From contig NZ_JASSVM010000004.1 of assembly GCF_030541005.1 (NCBI RefSeq), forward strand, positions 124,001 through 188,000: 64,000 nt of DNA, read 5' to 3'. Origin of the DNA: Marinobacter sp. SS5-14b (GTDB lineage: Bacteria > Pseudomonadota > Gammaproteobacteria > Pseudomonadales > Oleiphilaceae). Position 1 is the stretch's first letter. Each line of letters starts with the position of its first letter. Of this stretch, positions 39,414 to 49,323 are shown piece after piece. The notes below the pieces were generated by a model that did not search any database, was not told the DNA's origin, and worked only from the letters and a program-made list of their open reading frames with translations. The translations under genes and the position numbers were made by a program.

Positions 39414-39522
39414 GAGCCGGACGGGTGGGCCTTCCCAAAACCTTGCGGAGCCATGGATGGCGGAGCAGAGCGTACATGGAAGTATTCACAGCGTGTTTTG
39501 GGAAGGCCCACCCGTCCGGCTC
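39414..39522 (+). repeat. Dispersed hairpin element, copy C
   Basis: A perfect 28-bp inverted repeat (39414-39441 with 39495-39522) encloses a 53-base core with GCCATGGATGGC (39450-39461, TGGA loop) and an imperfect second hairpin around TACATGGAAGTA. The right end of the core (TATTCACAGCGTGTTTT) matches copy D's variant. Compared with copy A, arm differences are compensated on the other side (for example GGGTA/TACCC against GGGTG/CACCC). It is in the trhP-suf gap, GGA strand along both genes. Confidence 0.85.
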
Positions 39523-39644
39523 TCCTCCACCCCAAAAGCAGCCTAAAAAGAAGACCGAACCACAACCAAAGTCTATCAAGGCAATAACCAGCCCCTTAGT
39601 GCCCCAAAGCCCTATTAAGGTATACTCCCTACACGACCGATTTA

Positions 39645-39677
39645 ATACCTGACTAAATTACTCTGGTATTGTATAAT
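39645..39677 (+). promoter_or_regulatory. suf promoter overlapping an IscR type 1-like site
   Basis: A 25-base imperfect palindrome at 39645-39669 (beginning ATACCTGACTAAATT and ending TGGTAT) matches the IscR type 1 consensus at all but two positions. It overlaps a sigma70 promoter: CTGACT at 39649-39654, 17-base spacer, TATAAT at 39672-39677. This is the expected geometry for repression by [2Fe-2S]-IscR. No iscR/sufR gene is adjacent; the regulator must be elsewhere. The rest of the 368-base trhP-sufB gap is the repeat element and plain sequence. Confidence 0.75.
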
Positions 39678-39751
39678 CACTCGCCAGAAGCCAATGCATG
39701 GCGAAACACAGGGCACCAAGCCCCAGATGAGAGAATTACGGAGCGACGATC

Positions 39752-41200
<1,449 letters not shown>

Positions 41201-41242
41201 TTTATTCACTACAGAATTCCCGAATACAGAGAGACGCGACAA

Positions 41243-42004
41243 ATGCTGAGCATCAAAAACCTGCACGCATCCGTTGAGGGCAAAGAAATCCTCAAAGGCA
41301 TCAACCTGGAGATCAAGGCCGGGGAAGTTCACGCCATCATGGGCCCGAACGGTTCCGGTAAGAGCACCCTGTCACAGGTCCTGGCAGGCAACGAGGCATT
41401 TGAAATCACCGGCGGCGAAGTCACCCTCAACGGCGACAACCTGCTGGACCTGCCGACCGAAGAGCGTGCCCGCGAAGGCATCTTCCTGGCGTTCCAGTAT
41501 CCAGTAGAAATCCCCGGCGTCAGCAACTTGCAGTTCTTGCGCACCGCCGTCAACGCCATGCGCAAGCACCGTGGCGAAGAAGAAATGAACGCCGCCGAGT
41601 TTATGAAGCTGGCCAAGGAAGTCTCCAAACAGGTCGACCTGGACCCCGCCTTCCTCAAGCGCGGCGTTAACGAAGGTTTCTCCGGTGGCGAGAAAAAACG
41701 CAACGAAATCATGCAGGCCCTGTTGCTGCAGCCCAAGCTGGCGATTCTGGATGAAACCGACTCCGGCCTCGACATCGACGCCCTGCAAGTCGTATCCAAC
41801 GGCGTTAATGCCTTGCGCGCCGAAGACCGCGCCATCCTGATGGTGACCCACTACCAGCGCCTGCTGAACCACATCGTGCCAGACTACGTGCACGTGCTCG
41901 CTGGCGGAAAAATCGTTAAATCCGGCGGCCGCGAGCTGGCTCTTGAGCTGGAAGAACGGGGTTACGGCTGGCTGGGCATTAAAGACGAAGACACCAGCAA
42001 CTGA
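41243..42004 (+). CDS. sufC: SufC ATPase of the SufBCD complex
   Basis: 253 residues, ABC ATPase without membrane partner. Walker A GPNGSGKST (~36-44), signature FSGGEKKRNE, Walker B LAILDETDSGLD with the SufC-type D-loop, and the H-loop MVTHYQR. ATP hydrolysis drives conformational change in SufB-SufD for cluster assembly. It follows sufB by 42 bases. Confidence 0.97.
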   Translation: MLSIKNLHASVEGKEILKGINLEIKAGEVHAIMGPNGSGKSTLSQVLAGNEAFEITGGEVTLNGDNLLDLPTEERAREGIFLAFQYPVEIPGVSNLQFLRTAVNAMRKHRGEEEMNAAEFMKLAKEVSKQVDLDPAFLKRGVNEGFSGGEKKRNEIMQALLLQPKLAILDETDSGLDIDALQVVSNGVNALRAEDRAILMVTHYQRLLNHIVPDYVHVLAGGKIVKSGGRELALELEERGYGWLGIKDEDTSN

Positions 42005-42019
42005 TCAGGAGGTCGCGGA

Positions 42020-43306
42020 ATGAAACCAGCACCAACGCTTTCCAGCGCCTTCCTGCATCCGGCCGGGCAAACCCTGCCTGAGCCCTTGCTGGCGCTGCGC
42101 AAACAACGGGCTAGCGCCTTGGTTGACATGCCACTGCCTACCCGTAAAACCGAAAACTGGAAGTACTCCAGCAAGTACCTCAAGCTTTCGGATGACATGG
42201 CCATTTCCCTGCCGGCGGAAGGCAAAGCGGGCGCTAGCCTGGCGATACCCGGCTACAAGGTCGTGTTCACCAACGGTGTCATGATCCCGGAAGCCAGCGA
42301 ATACCCGGATCTGGACGGCATTTCCATTCAGAGTTTCAGTGATCTGAGCGCAGACGAGGCCCAATCCTTGTCGCTGCAACTCGGCAGCACCCTGAATCAT
42401 GAACAAGCGCAATTTGCCCGCGTGAACGGCGCCCGCTTTGAAGACGGACTGCTGATTCGACTGAAGCCCGGTGCAGTGCTGGACCAGCCCCTGTTTATCA
42501 TTCACAACACGGAAGCAGACGCCAGCGGCTCAGCCTACCCACGCATCTACGTGGAAGCCGGCGCCAACAGCCAGATGACCCTGGTCGAAGAGTACACATC
42601 CAATGGCGGAGCCGCGGTGCTGGTCAATACCGTCACCGAATTCAACCTGGCTGACGGCGCCAACATCACCAGCATCCGCCTGAACATGGAAGGCGAGCAG
42701 GTTCAGCACATTGGCGCCACCGGCGTGCTGCAAGCACAAAGCTCACGATTTGAGAGCCACTGTGTCGGCTTCGGCGGCCAGCTGCGCCGGCATGACCTGC
42801 AAGTCCGCCTCGAAGGCGAAGGCGCAGAAACCAAACTCAATGGCGTGGTGGTCACCCAAGGCAAACAGCACTACGACAACCACACATCCATTGACCACGT
42901 GGCCGCCCACTGCACCAGCGAAGAGACCTATCGCAACATTGCCGCGGATCAGTCGCATGCGATTTTCAATGGTCGGATTCATATCCATCAGGACGCCCAG
43001 AAATCCAGCGCGGATATGAACAACAAGAACCTGTTGCTCAACAATGGCGCGGAAATCGACACCAAGCCCGAGCTCGAAATCTACGCAGACGATGTGAAAT
43101 GCGCCCACGGCGCCACCATCGGCCAGCTGGACGAGACCTCACTGTTCTATCTGGTGTCTCGTGGCATTGGCCGGCGGGAAGCGAACGTGCTGCTGACCAT
43201 GGCGTTCATCAACGAGCTGGTCAATCAGATTCCGGTCCAGGCCGTGCGCGAAACCGCTCAGCTGCGGCTGAACGATTTCTTCGAGCAAACCTTTCAGGAG
43301 ATCTGA
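42020..43306 (+). CDS. sufD: SufD scaffold subunit
   Basis: 428 residues. The N-terminal helices contain RKTENWKYSS; the beta-helix core ends with CAHGATIGQLDETSLFYLVSRGI, which holds the conserved His/Cys region of SufD. It pairs with SufB and is needed for iron entry in characterised systems. ATG 15 bases after sufC with AGGAG upstream. Confidence 0.95.
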   Translation: MKPAPTLSSAFLHPAGQTLPEPLLALRKQRASALVDMPLPTRKTENWKYSSKYLKLSDDMAISLPAEGKAGASLAIPGYKVVFTNGVMIPEASEYPDLDGISIQSFSDLSADEAQSLSLQLGSTLNHEQAQFARVNGARFEDGLLIRLKPGAVLDQPLFIIHNTEADASGSAYPRIYVEAGANSQMTLVEEYTSNGGAAVLVNTVTEFNLADGANITSIRLNMEGEQVQHIGATGVLQAQSSRFESHCVGFGGQLRRHDLQVRLEGEGAETKLNGVVVTQGKQHYDNHTSIDHVAAHCTSEETYRNIAADQSHAIFNGRIHIHQDAQKSSADMNNKNLLLNNGAEIDTKPELEIYADDVKCAHGATIGQLDETSLFYLVSRGIGRREANVLLTMAFINELVNQIPVQAVRETAQLRLNDFFEQTFQEI

Positions 43307-43310
43307 AGGC

Positions 43311-44564
43311 ATGAGCGATCTGTCCGTGGCAAACAACACCGCAACCAAGGCGTTTGACGTTGAAGCCATTCGCCGCGACTTCCCGATCCTGGCTCAGGAA
43401 ATTAACGGCAAGCCGCTGGTGTATCTGGACAATGGCGCCTCGGCCCAGAAGCCTCTGGCCGTGCTCGATGCCATGGATCGCTACTACCGCGAGATGCATT
43501 CCAACGTGCACCGGGGTGCCCACACCCTGGGCGACCGGGCGACCGCCGCTTTTGAAGGTGCGCGCGAAGTGGTTCGGGATTTTCTGAACGCCCCCAGCAC
43601 CAAAGAAATCATCTGGACCCGAGGCACCACCGAAGCCATCAACCTGGTCGCCAATGGCCTTGCCCCGCGCCTGAAAGCGGGCGATGAGATTCTGGTCAGC
43701 CATATGGAACACCACGCCAACATCGTGCCCTGGCAGATGCTGGCCGAGCGCACCGGCGCCAAAGTCGTGCCTGTGCAGGTAACACCCGAGGGTGAGCTGG
43801 ATCTCGATTCGTTCAACAGCCTGCTTACGGAACGTACCCGCATTCTGGCCGTGACCCACGTTTCCAACGTGCTCGGCACGGTTAATCCAATCGCGCCGCT
43901 GATTGAGCAAGCGAAAAAGCTGGGCGTGATCACGCTGATTGACGGCGCCCAGGCGGTGCCGCATTTCAAGCCAGATGTTCAGGCCCTGGGCTGTGACTTC
44001 TATGTATTTTCATCCCACAAGCTGTTTGGGCCCACCGGCATCGGTGTACTTTATGGCCGGGCGCAACTGCTGGAAGAAATGCCCCCCTACCAGGGCGGCG
44101 GTGAAATGATTGAGCGGGTGTCGTTCGAGCGCACCACCTGGAACGTCTTGCCCTACAAATTTGAAGCGGGCACGCCGGCCATCGCAGAAGCTGTCGGCCT
44201 GGCGGCCGCCATCAACTATCTGGACGGCCTTGACCGCAAAGCCATGGAAGCCGCAGAAAATACTCTGCTGGTGCGTGCTAACGAACTGATCGAAACCGTA
44301 CCCGGCATGGAAGTGATCGGTACCGCCAGGCACAAAGTCCCGGTGATGTCGTTCAAGATCGCGGGCTTGCACCCCAGTGACATTGGCACTCTTCTGGATC
44401 AGCAAGGTATTGCCATTCGCACCGGCCACCACTGTGCTATGCCACTGATGAATTTCTACGGAGTACCCGGTACAGCCCGGGCTTCATTCGCGTTCTACAA
44501 TACGTTGGAGGAGGTCGAGAAACTGTTCACCGGCCTTCAAAAAATCCAGCGTCTGTTTACCTGA
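43311..44564 (+). CDS. sufS: Cysteine desulfurase SufS
   Basis: 417 residues, PLP-dependent, class V aminotransferase fold. The PLP lysine is in SSHKLFGPTGIGVLYG and the catalytic Cys in RTGHHCAMPLM, the group II arrangement of SufS. It removes sulfur from cysteine and passes it to SufE. Starts 4 bases after sufD. Confidence 0.96.
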   Translation: MSDLSVANNTATKAFDVEAIRRDFPILAQEINGKPLVYLDNGASAQKPLAVLDAMDRYYREMHSNVHRGAHTLGDRATAAFEGAREVVRDFLNAPSTKEIIWTRGTTEAINLVANGLAPRLKAGDEILVSHMEHHANIVPWQMLAERTGAKVVPVQVTPEGELDLDSFNSLLTERTRILAVTHVSNVLGTVNPIAPLIEQAKKLGVITLIDGAQAVPHFKPDVQALGCDFYVFSSHKLFGPTGIGVLYGRAQLLEEMPPYQGGGEMIERVSFERTTWNVLPYKFEAGTPAIAEAVGLAAAINYLDGLDRKAMEAAENTLLVRANELIETVPGMEVIGTARHKVPVMSFKIAGLHPSDIGTLLDQQGIAIRTGHHCAMPLMNFYGVPGTARASFAFYNTLEEVEKLFTGLQKIQRLFT

Positions 44565-44576
44565 GGAGGTGGACAC

Positions 44577-44933
44577 ATGACAGCCGAAGTCTTCACCCCG
44601 AACGATGTGAACGTGACCATGACGCCAACCGCCGTCAAACACGTCCGCAAGCAACTGGATAACAGACCCGAAGCCAAAGGTATCCGCCTGGCCATCAAAA
44701 AGAGTGGCTGCTCCGGCTTCAAATATGAAACCCAGTGGGTGGAAGAAAGCACATCCGATGACCGGATTTTCGCAATCGATGGCGTGGATGTGTATGTAAA
44801 GCAGGAACACCTGCCCCTGGTTAACGGCATTGAAATCGACTTTGTTACCGAGGGAGTCAACTCCCTGTTCCGCTTCCGCAACCCCAACGCCACGGCGGAG
44901 TGTGGCTGCGGCGAAAGCTTTACGGTGACATAA
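44577..44933 (+). CDS. sufA: SufA/IscA/HesB-type Fe-S carrier
   Basis: 118 residues, A-type carrier. The three conserved cysteines are present: KKSGCSGFKYE and the pair in AECGCGESF near the C-terminus. It receives clusters from SufBCD and delivers them to apoproteins. Being inside the suf operon favours SufA over ErpA or IscA. ATG preceded by GAGGAGG. Confidence 0.92.
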   Translation: MTAEVFTPNDVNVTMTPTAVKHVRKQLDNRPEAKGIRLAIKKSGCSGFKYETQWVEESTSDDRIFAIDGVDVYVKQEHLPLVNGIEIDFVTEGVNSLFRFRNPNATAECGCGESFTVT

Positions 44934-44945
44934 AAAGAGGCCTTT

Positions 44946-45494
44946 TTGAGCATGCAAGAACGGGAAGTCGTCCTGACCAAGCGCGAGGTGGAAGCCCGCC
45001 TGGTGCCGTCCGGTACCGAAATCATGATTCCATCGGACACCTTTGTGACCATCACCCAGTCGCTCGGTGGCACCTTTACCGTGGCAGTGAACGGCAATCT
45101 GGCTCGCATTGAAGGCCACGACGCCGATGCCCTGGGCAAGCAGCCCCTGGAAAGCAGCTTTGAAACACCCGCCGACGGCACCATTAACGAAAACCAGGTA
45201 TGGGAAGCGTTGCGTAATTGCTACGACCCGGAAATCCCGGTCAACGTGGTGGACCTCGGCCTGATCTACAACTGCAAGATCGAGAACGGCACCGAAGACG
45301 GTAACCACATCCAGATCACCATGACCCTGACCGCCGCTGGCTGTGGCATGGGCCCGGTAATTACCGAAGATGTGAAGCGCAAGGTGGAGCACGTGCCCAA
45401 CGTGGACAAAGTGACGGTAGAACTCACCTTTGATCCGCCCTGGAACAATGACATGCTCACCGACGAAGCCAAACTGGAACTGGGGATGCTATGA
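44946..45494 (+). CDS. sufT: SufT, DUF59/MIP18-type Fe-S assembly factor
   Basis: 182 residues. The C-terminal half is a DUF59/MIP18 domain (NCYDPEIPVNVVDLGLIY; TAAGCGMGPVI with the conserved Cys; PPWNNDML). The N-terminal half is the SufT-specific extension. AGAGG at 44936-44940 is 5 bases from the TTG at 44946 and 11 from the ATG at 44952, so I favour the TTG. SufT assists Fe-S maturation under high demand. Overlaps sufE by 4 bases. Confidence 0.88.
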   Translation: MSMQEREVVLTKREVEARLVPSGTEIMIPSDTFVTITQSLGGTFTVAVNGNLARIEGHDADALGKQPLESSFETPADGTINENQVWEALRNCYDPEIPVNVVDLGLIYNCKIENGTEDGNHIQITMTLTAAGCGMGPVITEDVKRKVEHVPNVDKVTVELTFDPPWNNDMLTDEAKLELGML

Positions 45495-45952
45495 CCGTCA
45501 GCAAGCAGCAGTTTCTGGACAACCCGCTCGGCCAGAAGACCACTTTAGAAGACGTGCTCGACGCTTTTGAGTTCCTGGACGACTGGGAGGAGCGTTACGC
45601 CTTCATCATCGATCTGGGCAAACAACTGCCGGAATTTCCTGACGATGAACGCACAGAAGAAAACTACGTGCATGGCTGCCAGAGCCAGGTGTGGGTGATT
45701 CATCACTACGACGAAGGCAGCGGAAAACTGTTCCTGCTGATCGATTCCGACGCCATCATTGTGCGCGGACTCGCCGCCATCATCCTGGTCGCCTTGAACG
45801 GCAAATCACCCAGGGATCTGCTCGCGACCGACATCGACGAACTGTTCGAGCAACTGGACCTGTTCCGTCATATTTCCCCGACTCGCGGTAACGGCCTGCG
45901 GGCGATGGTTGGCAAGATCCGGGATATTGCGGCGGCTGAAACGGCCGCCTAA
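45491..45952 (+). CDS. sufE: SufE sulfur acceptor
   Basis: 153 residues with the active cysteine in NYVHGCQSQVWV. SufE takes persulfide sulfur from SufS, boosts its turnover and gives it to SufB. The start ATG overlaps the sufT stop (ATGA). Last gene of suf; its end is 2 bases from the convergent flgT stop, with no terminator hairpin visible. Confidence 0.95.
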   Translation: MTVSKQQFLDNPLGQKTTLEDVLDAFEFLDDWEERYAFIIDLGKQLPEFPDDERTEENYVHGCQSQVWVIHHYDEGSGKLFLLIDSDAIIVRGLAAIILVALNGKSPRDLLATDIDELFEQLDLFRHISPTRGNGLRAMVGKIRDIAAAETAA

Positions 45953-45954
45953 GC

Positions 45955-47166
45955 TCACCAGATAATCGCCAGGTCGTCCCGCTGCACATTCACCTGGCCG
46001 CCTGACATTGCCAGACGGCCAGTGCTGAAATCCGGGTGCACGTTATCCAGAGTGATCGATACGCCCGCATCCGATAGCTCCGGTGTACCGTTCAATGAAT
46101 CGAAATAATGCTGGCTACGATAGATGCTCAGCTGATCTCCCGGCCGCAAACCCGCCGTGGCACCGGAAGCCAGAGTGACCTTGCCCTCGGTTACCCGCGT
46201 AATACGCGCCATAAAAGGCTGACAACGCAAAGCGCCATTGACGGCAATGGCCATCTCACTGATCACCCCGGAAACCGCTTTGCCCCATTCGCTTTGCTCA
46301 AAGCCTGCAGACGCAAAACCCGCTGTGCCACTGCCTTTCGGATCCCAATTTGCCGCTGTTTCAAAACGCTTGCGAAATACCGGGGAACCACTGAACCCGT
46401 CAAACACCATAACCTCCGCCTCAAAACGACGGGTGGTATCCAACAGGCCAACGCTTCGCTGCATACGGTTCAGAATCGAGCTGCCCCAGGCATCAGGATC
46501 AGCCACCCCCATGTCCCGGATCACGCCTGACACCACAAACTGCGCGCCCAGTTCCCGAGCCAGTTGCACCACGTTAGTCAGGTGATTGCCGGCTATATTG
46601 ACCTGAGAGGTCGGCGCGTCTGGCAGGCTGCTGAACAGCTGCAAAGAGGTAGCGCCCAGCACCTGCAACTGGCCCTGAGCCTGCAACCGTGCCAACAACG
46701 CCTGCGGCAACTTTTCGCCGGCGTCATCCAGGCCGGGATCACCGCCCTGCTCTGGCATCACAATAGGGAAGCCGGTAACCGCCACCCGTTTGCGCAGGCC
46801 GGACGACTCCCCTGCCTGGCAACTTTCGCCGCCACTGGCAGACGAGCCTGAAAGCTCAGCCCGCACAATAACCCGCAACAGGTTGCCCCGCCGATACTCA
46901 TCCACAATGGTCGCGTTGCTCACCTGGGCCATCGAAGAGAGCTCGGTGTGTGAATGAGTAAGCTGACCATTTTCCAGGGTATCCCGAGTGCTCACCCGGG
47001 CCTGATACTGCAGCGCGAGATCACGCATGGCCGCTTGCCGCGCCTCGGCACGGGCCTGGTCCAGGTTGTTCTCACGGACATTGGCATGGCCAACCCCTTC
47101 AAGAACGGCCGCATTTGCCAGCCCGGCGCTCAGCCATACTAACCAGAAAATCAAAATGCGCGTCAT
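45955..47166 (-). CDS. flgT: Flagellar H-ring/assembly protein FlgT-like
   Basis: 403 residues with signal peptide (ILIFWLVWLSAGLANA). The N-terminal domain (~25-105, EGVGHANVRENNLDQARAEARQAAMRDLA) and the C-terminal SH3-like part (TAGLRPGDQLSIYR) fit the three-domain FlgT fold of Vibrio-type flagella, where FlgT forms the H ring at the outer base of the motor. Its partner flgP lies just upstream. Divergence from Vibrio FlgT cannot be measured here. Confidence 0.8.
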   Translation of the reverse strand: MTRILIFWLVWLSAGLANAAVLEGVGHANVRENNLDQARAEARQAAMRDLALQYQARVSTRDTLENGQLTHSHTELSSMAQVSNATIVDEYRRGNLLRVIVRAELSGSSASGGESCQAGESSGLRKRVAVTGFPIVMPEQGGDPGLDDAGEKLPQALLARLQAQGQLQVLGATSLQLFSSLPDAPTSQVNIAGNHLTNVVQLARELGAQFVVSGVIRDMGVADPDAWGSSILNRMQRSVGLLDTTRRFEAEVMVFDGFSGSPVFRKRFETAANWDPKGSGTAGFASAGFEQSEWGKAVSGVISEMAIAVNGALRCQPFMARITRVTEGKVTLASGATAGLRPGDQLSIYRSQHYFDSLNGTPELSDAGVSITLDNVHPDFSTGRLAMSGGQVNVQRDDLAIIW

Positions 47167-47198
47167 ATCACTCCCAAAACCCACCAGCAGGTGGGGAT

Positions 47199-47735
47199 TC
47201 AATCCAGATAATAAAGCGAATCAACCCGACGGGCTTCCACATCGCCCACCCGGTCATTGTGACGAGGCATGGGGATACCACAGGCATCACGAACCTGATC
47301 GTCAGCCACCCGGGCTACGCAGGCACGGAACCTGGGCTCGAGTTTCAATTCCATCACCGTTTCAACCACGCCATCACTGTGCTCGTTAACGGCCACCATA
47401 CGGGCGCCGCGAATGTAGCTGTCAACGTAGGTGCGGAAGTTATCGCTGTTCAACACAAAATCATTCACCGTGGAGCTGCCATAAATCACCGTGCCATAAA
47501 CACGCTCAGCAAGGTTACGGTAGGCATCCAGCTGGGAGGCCCTGCGTGCCATCAGGCGCTTGCGGGTATTCAAGCGATCGCCCCGGGCATCTTCGTAGGT
47601 ACCAAAACCACTGACACGAACCGTGATCGGCTCAAACTCTTTCGATGCATCCTGCTGGCCACGGTAACTGCCAACGGGCGCGCAGCCCGCCAGGGCAACA
47701 ACCAAAACGGGAATTAAAGTCCAGCGCAGTGTCAT
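47199..47735 (-). CDS. flgP: FlgP-like outer-membrane lipoprotein (LPP20 family)
   Basis: 178 residues. The lipobox is VVALAGC at ~18-24. The body matches LPP20/FlgP proteins: RVSGFGTYEDARGDRLNTRKRLMARRASQLDAYRNLAE, then GARMVAVNEHSDGVVETVMEL. In Vibrio FlgP sits with FlgT around the basal body. The ATG at 47735 is chosen because it precedes the lipobox directly, with GGAGACAAGA upstream. It is divergent from the TraF-like gene; the 251-base gap holds no visible gene. Confidence 0.8.
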   Translation of the reverse strand: MTLRWTLIPVLVVALAGCAPVGSYRGQQDASKEFEPITVRVSGFGTYEDARGDRLNTRKRLMARRASQLDAYRNLAERVYGTVIYGSSTVNDFVLNSDNFRTYVDSYIRGARMVAVNEHSDGVVETVMELKLEPRFRACVARVADDQVRDACGIPMPRHNDRVGDVEARRVDSLYYLD

Positions 47736-47986
47736 TTTCTTGTCTCCGGAAAACACTTTCCTGAAAACCATGAAAAAATCGCGCCACCATCCACAACTTT
47801 CTGATTGAAGTAGATTTATGGCTATCAGGCACAGGACAGAGGGGGCAAAGACGGCAAAAGTCTGCCTTTGTTTACGAATCAAGAACAAACCGTTACCGGT
47901 TGTGCGCTGTTTCCCAGAAAAATCTGATCTAACCTTTATTCCAAATAACCGTTTGTTAATGCAACCGAATAAATAAAGGATCCTCC

Positions 47987-49315
47987 ATGCACGTGAATCG
48001 TCTGAGTAAGCTCTCCCTGGCCATTGGCCTGTCCATCGCCACCACCTCCGCTCTGGCCAGCCCCCAAGCCTTTATGTCGTCCCGCTCGTTCGCCATGGGC
48101 GGTACTGGCGTTGCAGTTGCCACCCCTTCTGCAGCCCCAAACTCAAACCCGGCCATGATGGCGGCACAGCAACACGACTGGGCAGATGATTTTGGGCTGA
48201 TGCTGCCATCTGTTAATGTTCGGGCAGCGGACGAAGAAGAGGTGATTGATCAGGTTGATGATATTCAGGACGTGATTGACCAGTTCGACCAAGACGTTAG
48301 CAACCTGGAAAACAACCTTAGTGAAGGCAACGCTCAAGCCTTGGGCGCTACAGCAAAAGATCTTCGGGACCGATTGGTTAACTTCAACAAGGACACGGTC
48401 CGAGTCAACGCTGGCCTAGGCCTGGGTTTCGCGGTTCCCGGAAACTCAATCTCCGTCGGTTTCGTGACCAGCGCCAGTCTCACCGCTACCGTTCGCGGAG
48501 AGCTCTCTAACAACGATGAAGCCTTCCTGAACACCCTCGTTAATGCCGCAAACTCAGGCCCCAACGCAGCCGCGCAACTGGAAGCAGAGGTCAACCAGCG
48601 AAAACTGGAGGATGGTGGCGAAATCGAATTTGACTCCCGCGGAAGAATTCTGGCCTCAGCTGTTGCAGAAGCCGGTATTAGTATCGCGAAAACCTTCGAG
48701 CTGAACAACGGCGAACGCTTCCAGCTCGGCGTCACTCCCAAGTACGTCGAACTCCGCACCTTCCAATACACCGAAACTGTCTCTGGCTTCGAAGACGACG
48801 AATTTGACGGTGATGATTACCAGACCGAAAAAAGTGGATTCAACCTGGATGTCGGTGCCGCCTACGCTTTCGGTGAAAACCGCGAGTGGAACGCCGGCGT
48901 GGTGGTGAAGAACCTGATCCCGATGGAGCTGGATTCCGCTCAGAGCCGCGGCGCTGCATTTGAGGACAAGTACACCCTCGAACTCAACCCCATGGTCACC
49001 GCCGGCATCGCTCACAAAAGCGACTATCACGTAGTAACCGCCGAGCTTGACCTGACCAAAAAAGAAGCCTTCGGCTACGAAGACGACACCCAGTGGCTGG
49101 CCCTCGGTGCCGAATTTGATGCCTGGCGCTACGCCCAGTTGCGCGCCGGTGTACGTCACAACCTGGCCAGTAACGACGACAACGACGGTATCGAAGAAAA
49201 AACCCAGTTCACCGCAGGTCTTGGCCTGAACATTCTGGGTGCCCGCCTCGACATCGGCGCGCTCTACAGCAGCGCTGACGTTGGCGCGGCTATCGAGCTT
49301 GGCACCGCGTTCTGA
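47987..49315 (+). CDS. TraF-like (TraF_2) outer-membrane beta-barrel protein
   Basis: 442 residues. Signal peptide to ~25 (TTSALA), then SSRSFAMGGTGVAVATPSAA, a start motif seen in plasmid-transfer TraF_2-family and related FadL-like barrels. Alternating beta strands run to a terminal aromatic (IELGTAF), as in outer-membrane proteins. Residues ~82-130 are a predicted helical insertion (VIDQVDDIQDVIDQFDQDV). No conjugation genes are nearby, so the transfer-protein name is only a family label. ATG preceded by AAGGATCC. Confidence 0.7.
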   Translation: MHVNRLSKLSLAIGLSIATTSALASPQAFMSSRSFAMGGTGVAVATPSAAPNSNPAMMAAQQHDWADDFGLMLPSVNVRAADEEEVIDQVDDIQDVIDQFDQDVSNLENNLSEGNAQALGATAKDLRDRLVNFNKDTVRVNAGLGLGFAVPGNSISVGFVTSASLTATVRGELSNNDEAFLNTLVNAANSGPNAAAQLEAEVNQRKLEDGGEIEFDSRGRILASAVAEAGISIAKTFELNNGERFQLGVTPKYVELRTFQYTETVSGFEDDEFDGDDYQTEKSGFNLDVGAAYAFGENREWNAGVVVKNLIPMELDSAQSRGAAFEDKYTLELNPMVTAGIAHKSDYHVVTAELDLTKKEAFGYEDDTQWLALGAEFDAWRYAQLRAGVRHNLASNDDNDGIEEKTQFTAGLGLNILGARLDIGALYSSADVGAAIELGTAF

Positions 49316-49323
49316 GCAATACC

